DNA of 6,435 nucleotides from Acidilobaceae archaeon (GTDB lineage Archaea > Thermoproteota > Thermoprotei_A > Sulfolobales > Acidilobaceae), in contig JALWEW010000145.1 in assembly GCA_027039295.1 (NCBI GenBank), positions 1 to 6,435 of the forward strand, given 5' to 3'. The stretch's first letter is position 1, and each line of letters opens with the position of its first letter. Positions 5,122 to 6,435 of the stretch are shown in pieces. Both the position numbers and the translations under genes were made by a program. The notes under the pieces are model-generated. The model searched no databases, was not told the origin of the DNA, and was given only the letters and a program-made list of their open reading frames with translations.

Positions 5122-6435
5122 TTAGTGGTCGTGCGTGAGCTTCTCGAGCAGTATCTTCTTCTCTATGCTTGCAACGAGCCTCCTGACACGTACGACGGCA
5201 TCGGGGTTCACGCTTATACTATCTATGCCCTTTCTAACAAGGAACTCCACCAGCTCGGGGTAGACACTCGGGGCCTGGCCGCATATGCTAACGGTTATTC
5301 CATTGCGCTTCGCCGCGTCTATAAGCATCTCCAGCGCCCTCAGGACAGCTGGATCCCTCTCGTCGAAGTAGCCCATCTTGTATAGTAGCCCACTATCCCT
5401 ATCAACGCCGAGTACCAGTTGTGTGAGATCATTACTCCCTATGCTGAAGCCATCCACTAGCTTTGCGAACTCATCGGCTAGGAATACGGTGCTGGGTACC
5501 TCAACCATCATCCATACCTTGAAGTCCCTGGTACGCTCTAGGCCCTCGTCCTCTAGTATCTTAATGGCCTTTCTAAGCTCCCATGTAGTCCTAACGAAGG
5601 GGAACATGACCCACACGTTCTTCAGGCCCCACTCCTCCCTGACCTTCTTGATTGCCCTGACCTCGAGGCGGAACGCCGGCTCGTAGATTGGGTGTATATA
5701 CCTGGACACGCCGCGCCATCCTATCATCGGGTTCCTCTCCTCGAAGGTCTCGTATTTCTCTCCGCCCTTGAGCCTTCTGTACTCGTTGCTCTTGAAGTCG
5801 CTGAACCTCACGACTACGGGTCTCGGGTATATGGCACTTGCGACCTTCGCTATTCCTTCGGCTAGCTTGTCCACGAAGAAGACTCCTCTGCCCTGCTCGA
5901 GCAGGTAGAGTGGGTGGTAGCCTATCCAGCTGGATATAATGAACTCTATCCTCATGAGGCCAATGCCGTCGAAGGGCAGGTGCTTGTACTTCTCAACCTC
6001 GTCCGGGTGGCCGAGGTTCATGTATATCTTGGTGGCCGTTACGGGGTAAAGGTTCACTATAACCTCGGCTGGTAGACCGACACCTACAGCGACAGGCTTC
6101 TCCTCAGCCTTCTTCGCCTCCTCCCTCTTTACCTCGCCTAGCATGACAACGCCGCGGCTGCCGTCTACGGTTACAATCATCCCGTCTCTAAGGACCTGCG
6201 TGGCGTTACCGGTGCCCACGACGGCTGGTATACCAAGCTCCCTCGCCACGATTGCTGCATGTGCTGTTAAACCACCCTCATCGGTTACTATGGCGGAAGC
6301 TAGTTTCATGTAGGGTACCCAGTCGGGATCAGTCATCTTAGTCACTAGTACGTCGCCACGCTTGATCTTTCTAGAAGCTTCCTCGACCGTCAGGGCTACC
6401 TTGACGGGGCCCACCGCCACTCCGGGGCTCGCCGG
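5122..6435 (-). CDS. ppsA: Phosphoenolpyruvate synthase, C-terminal part (partial, runs off window)
   Basis: PEP synthase (pyruvate, water dikinase) makes PEP from pyruvate, ATP and water, yielding AMP and phosphate; it is the entry to gluconeogenesis in the cytoplasm of many archaea. The window holds the last 437 residues of a protein usually near 800; the ATP-grasp domain lies outside. The frame is open to the edge and begins PASPGVAVGPVKV, so the GTG at 6420 is internal, not a start. The swivelling phosphohistidine domain has EGGLTAHAAIVARELGIP with the phosphorylated His coded at 6261-6259. A Lys/Glu-rich linker follows (VKREEAKKAEEKP). The PEP-binding barrel shows GIGLMRIEFI, RFSDFKSNEY, NPMIGWRG, MVEVPS, SIGSNDLTQLVLGVDRDSG and SICGQAPS. 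The Cys in SICGQAPS (codon 5283-5281) matches the catalytic acid of the family. All key residues are present. Pyruvate phosphate dikinase is less likely, given the archaeal PEP synthase-like motifs. Confidence 0.97.
   Translation of the reverse strand, partial: PASPGVAVGPVKVALTVEEASRKIKRGDVLVTKMTDPDWVPYMKLASAIVTDEGGLTAHAAIVARELGIPAVVGTGNATQVLRDGMIVTVDGSRGVVMLGEVKREEAKKAEEKPVAVGVGLPAEVIVNLYPVTATKIYMNLGHPDEVEKYKHLPFDGIGLMRIEFIISSWIGYHPLYLLEQGRGVFFVDKLAEGIAKVASAIYPRPVVVRFSDFKSNEYRRLKGGEKYETFEERNPMIGWRGVSRYIHPIYEPAFRLEVRAIKKVREEWGLKNVWVMFPFVRTTWELRKAIKILEDEGLERTRDFKVWMMVEVPSTVFLADEFAKLVDGFSIGSNDLTQLVLGVDRDSGLLYKMGYFDERDPAVLRALEMLIDAAKRNGITVSICGQAPSVYPELVEFLVRKGIDSISVNPDAVVRVRRLVASIEKKILLEKLTHDH

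Noticed and set aside
5122..6420. PEP synthase fragment as a complete 432-residue gene with a GTG start at 6420
   Set aside because: The frame stays open to the window edge and the five residues before it (PASPG) belong to the conserved family sequence, so the GTG is internal.

Overview
This window looks like chromosomal DNA of a hyperthermophilic archaeon, most likely a crenarchaeon of the Desulfurococcales type (for example near Pyrodictiaceae). The main reason is the gene content: an archaeal clamp loader made of one small and one large RFC subunit encoded together, archaeal MoaC and PEP synthase. Gene packing is dense, AGG/AGA/ATA codons are frequent, TTG and GTG starts are used, and GGTG-type Shine-Dalgarno sites are present. 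The lineage call is inference from these traits; no database search was possible.

Layout. Bases 1-817 (+ strand) hold a short operon: the 3' end of an unidentified gene, a small winged-helix DNA-binding protein, and moaC (molybdenum cofactor synthesis), with gaps of 9 and 3 bases. It meets the next block tail to tail, with 4 bases between stop codons. Bases 822-4474 (- strand) are a three-gene replication block, transcribed in the order unknown 166-aa protein, rfcS (RFC small subunit), rfcL (RFC large subunit). Bases 4475-4564 are a divergent intergenic region with TATA-like elements and several perfect dyads. Bases 4565-5089 (+) encode a 174-aa protein of unknown function. Bases 5122-6435 (-) are the C-terminal part of PEP synthase, which continues past the window edge.

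The notable item is in rfcS. A 243-residue in-frame insertion splits the conserved NASDERG motif, between Walker A and Walker B. It has the blocks of a protein-splicing element (intein): Ser at position 1, a block B TGNH, a block F with YDLSVPG and NFFAG, a terminal His-Asn, and Ser at +1. Removing it restores a standard 325-aa archaeal RFC small subunit. The element contains no cysteine and no recognisable LAGLIDADG motif, but keeps an unexplained linker of about 85 residues where a homing endonuclease would sit. Active RFC, and so PCNA loading, should depend on this splicing event. I did not find CRISPR arrays, tRNA or rRNA genes, IS elements or defence genes.
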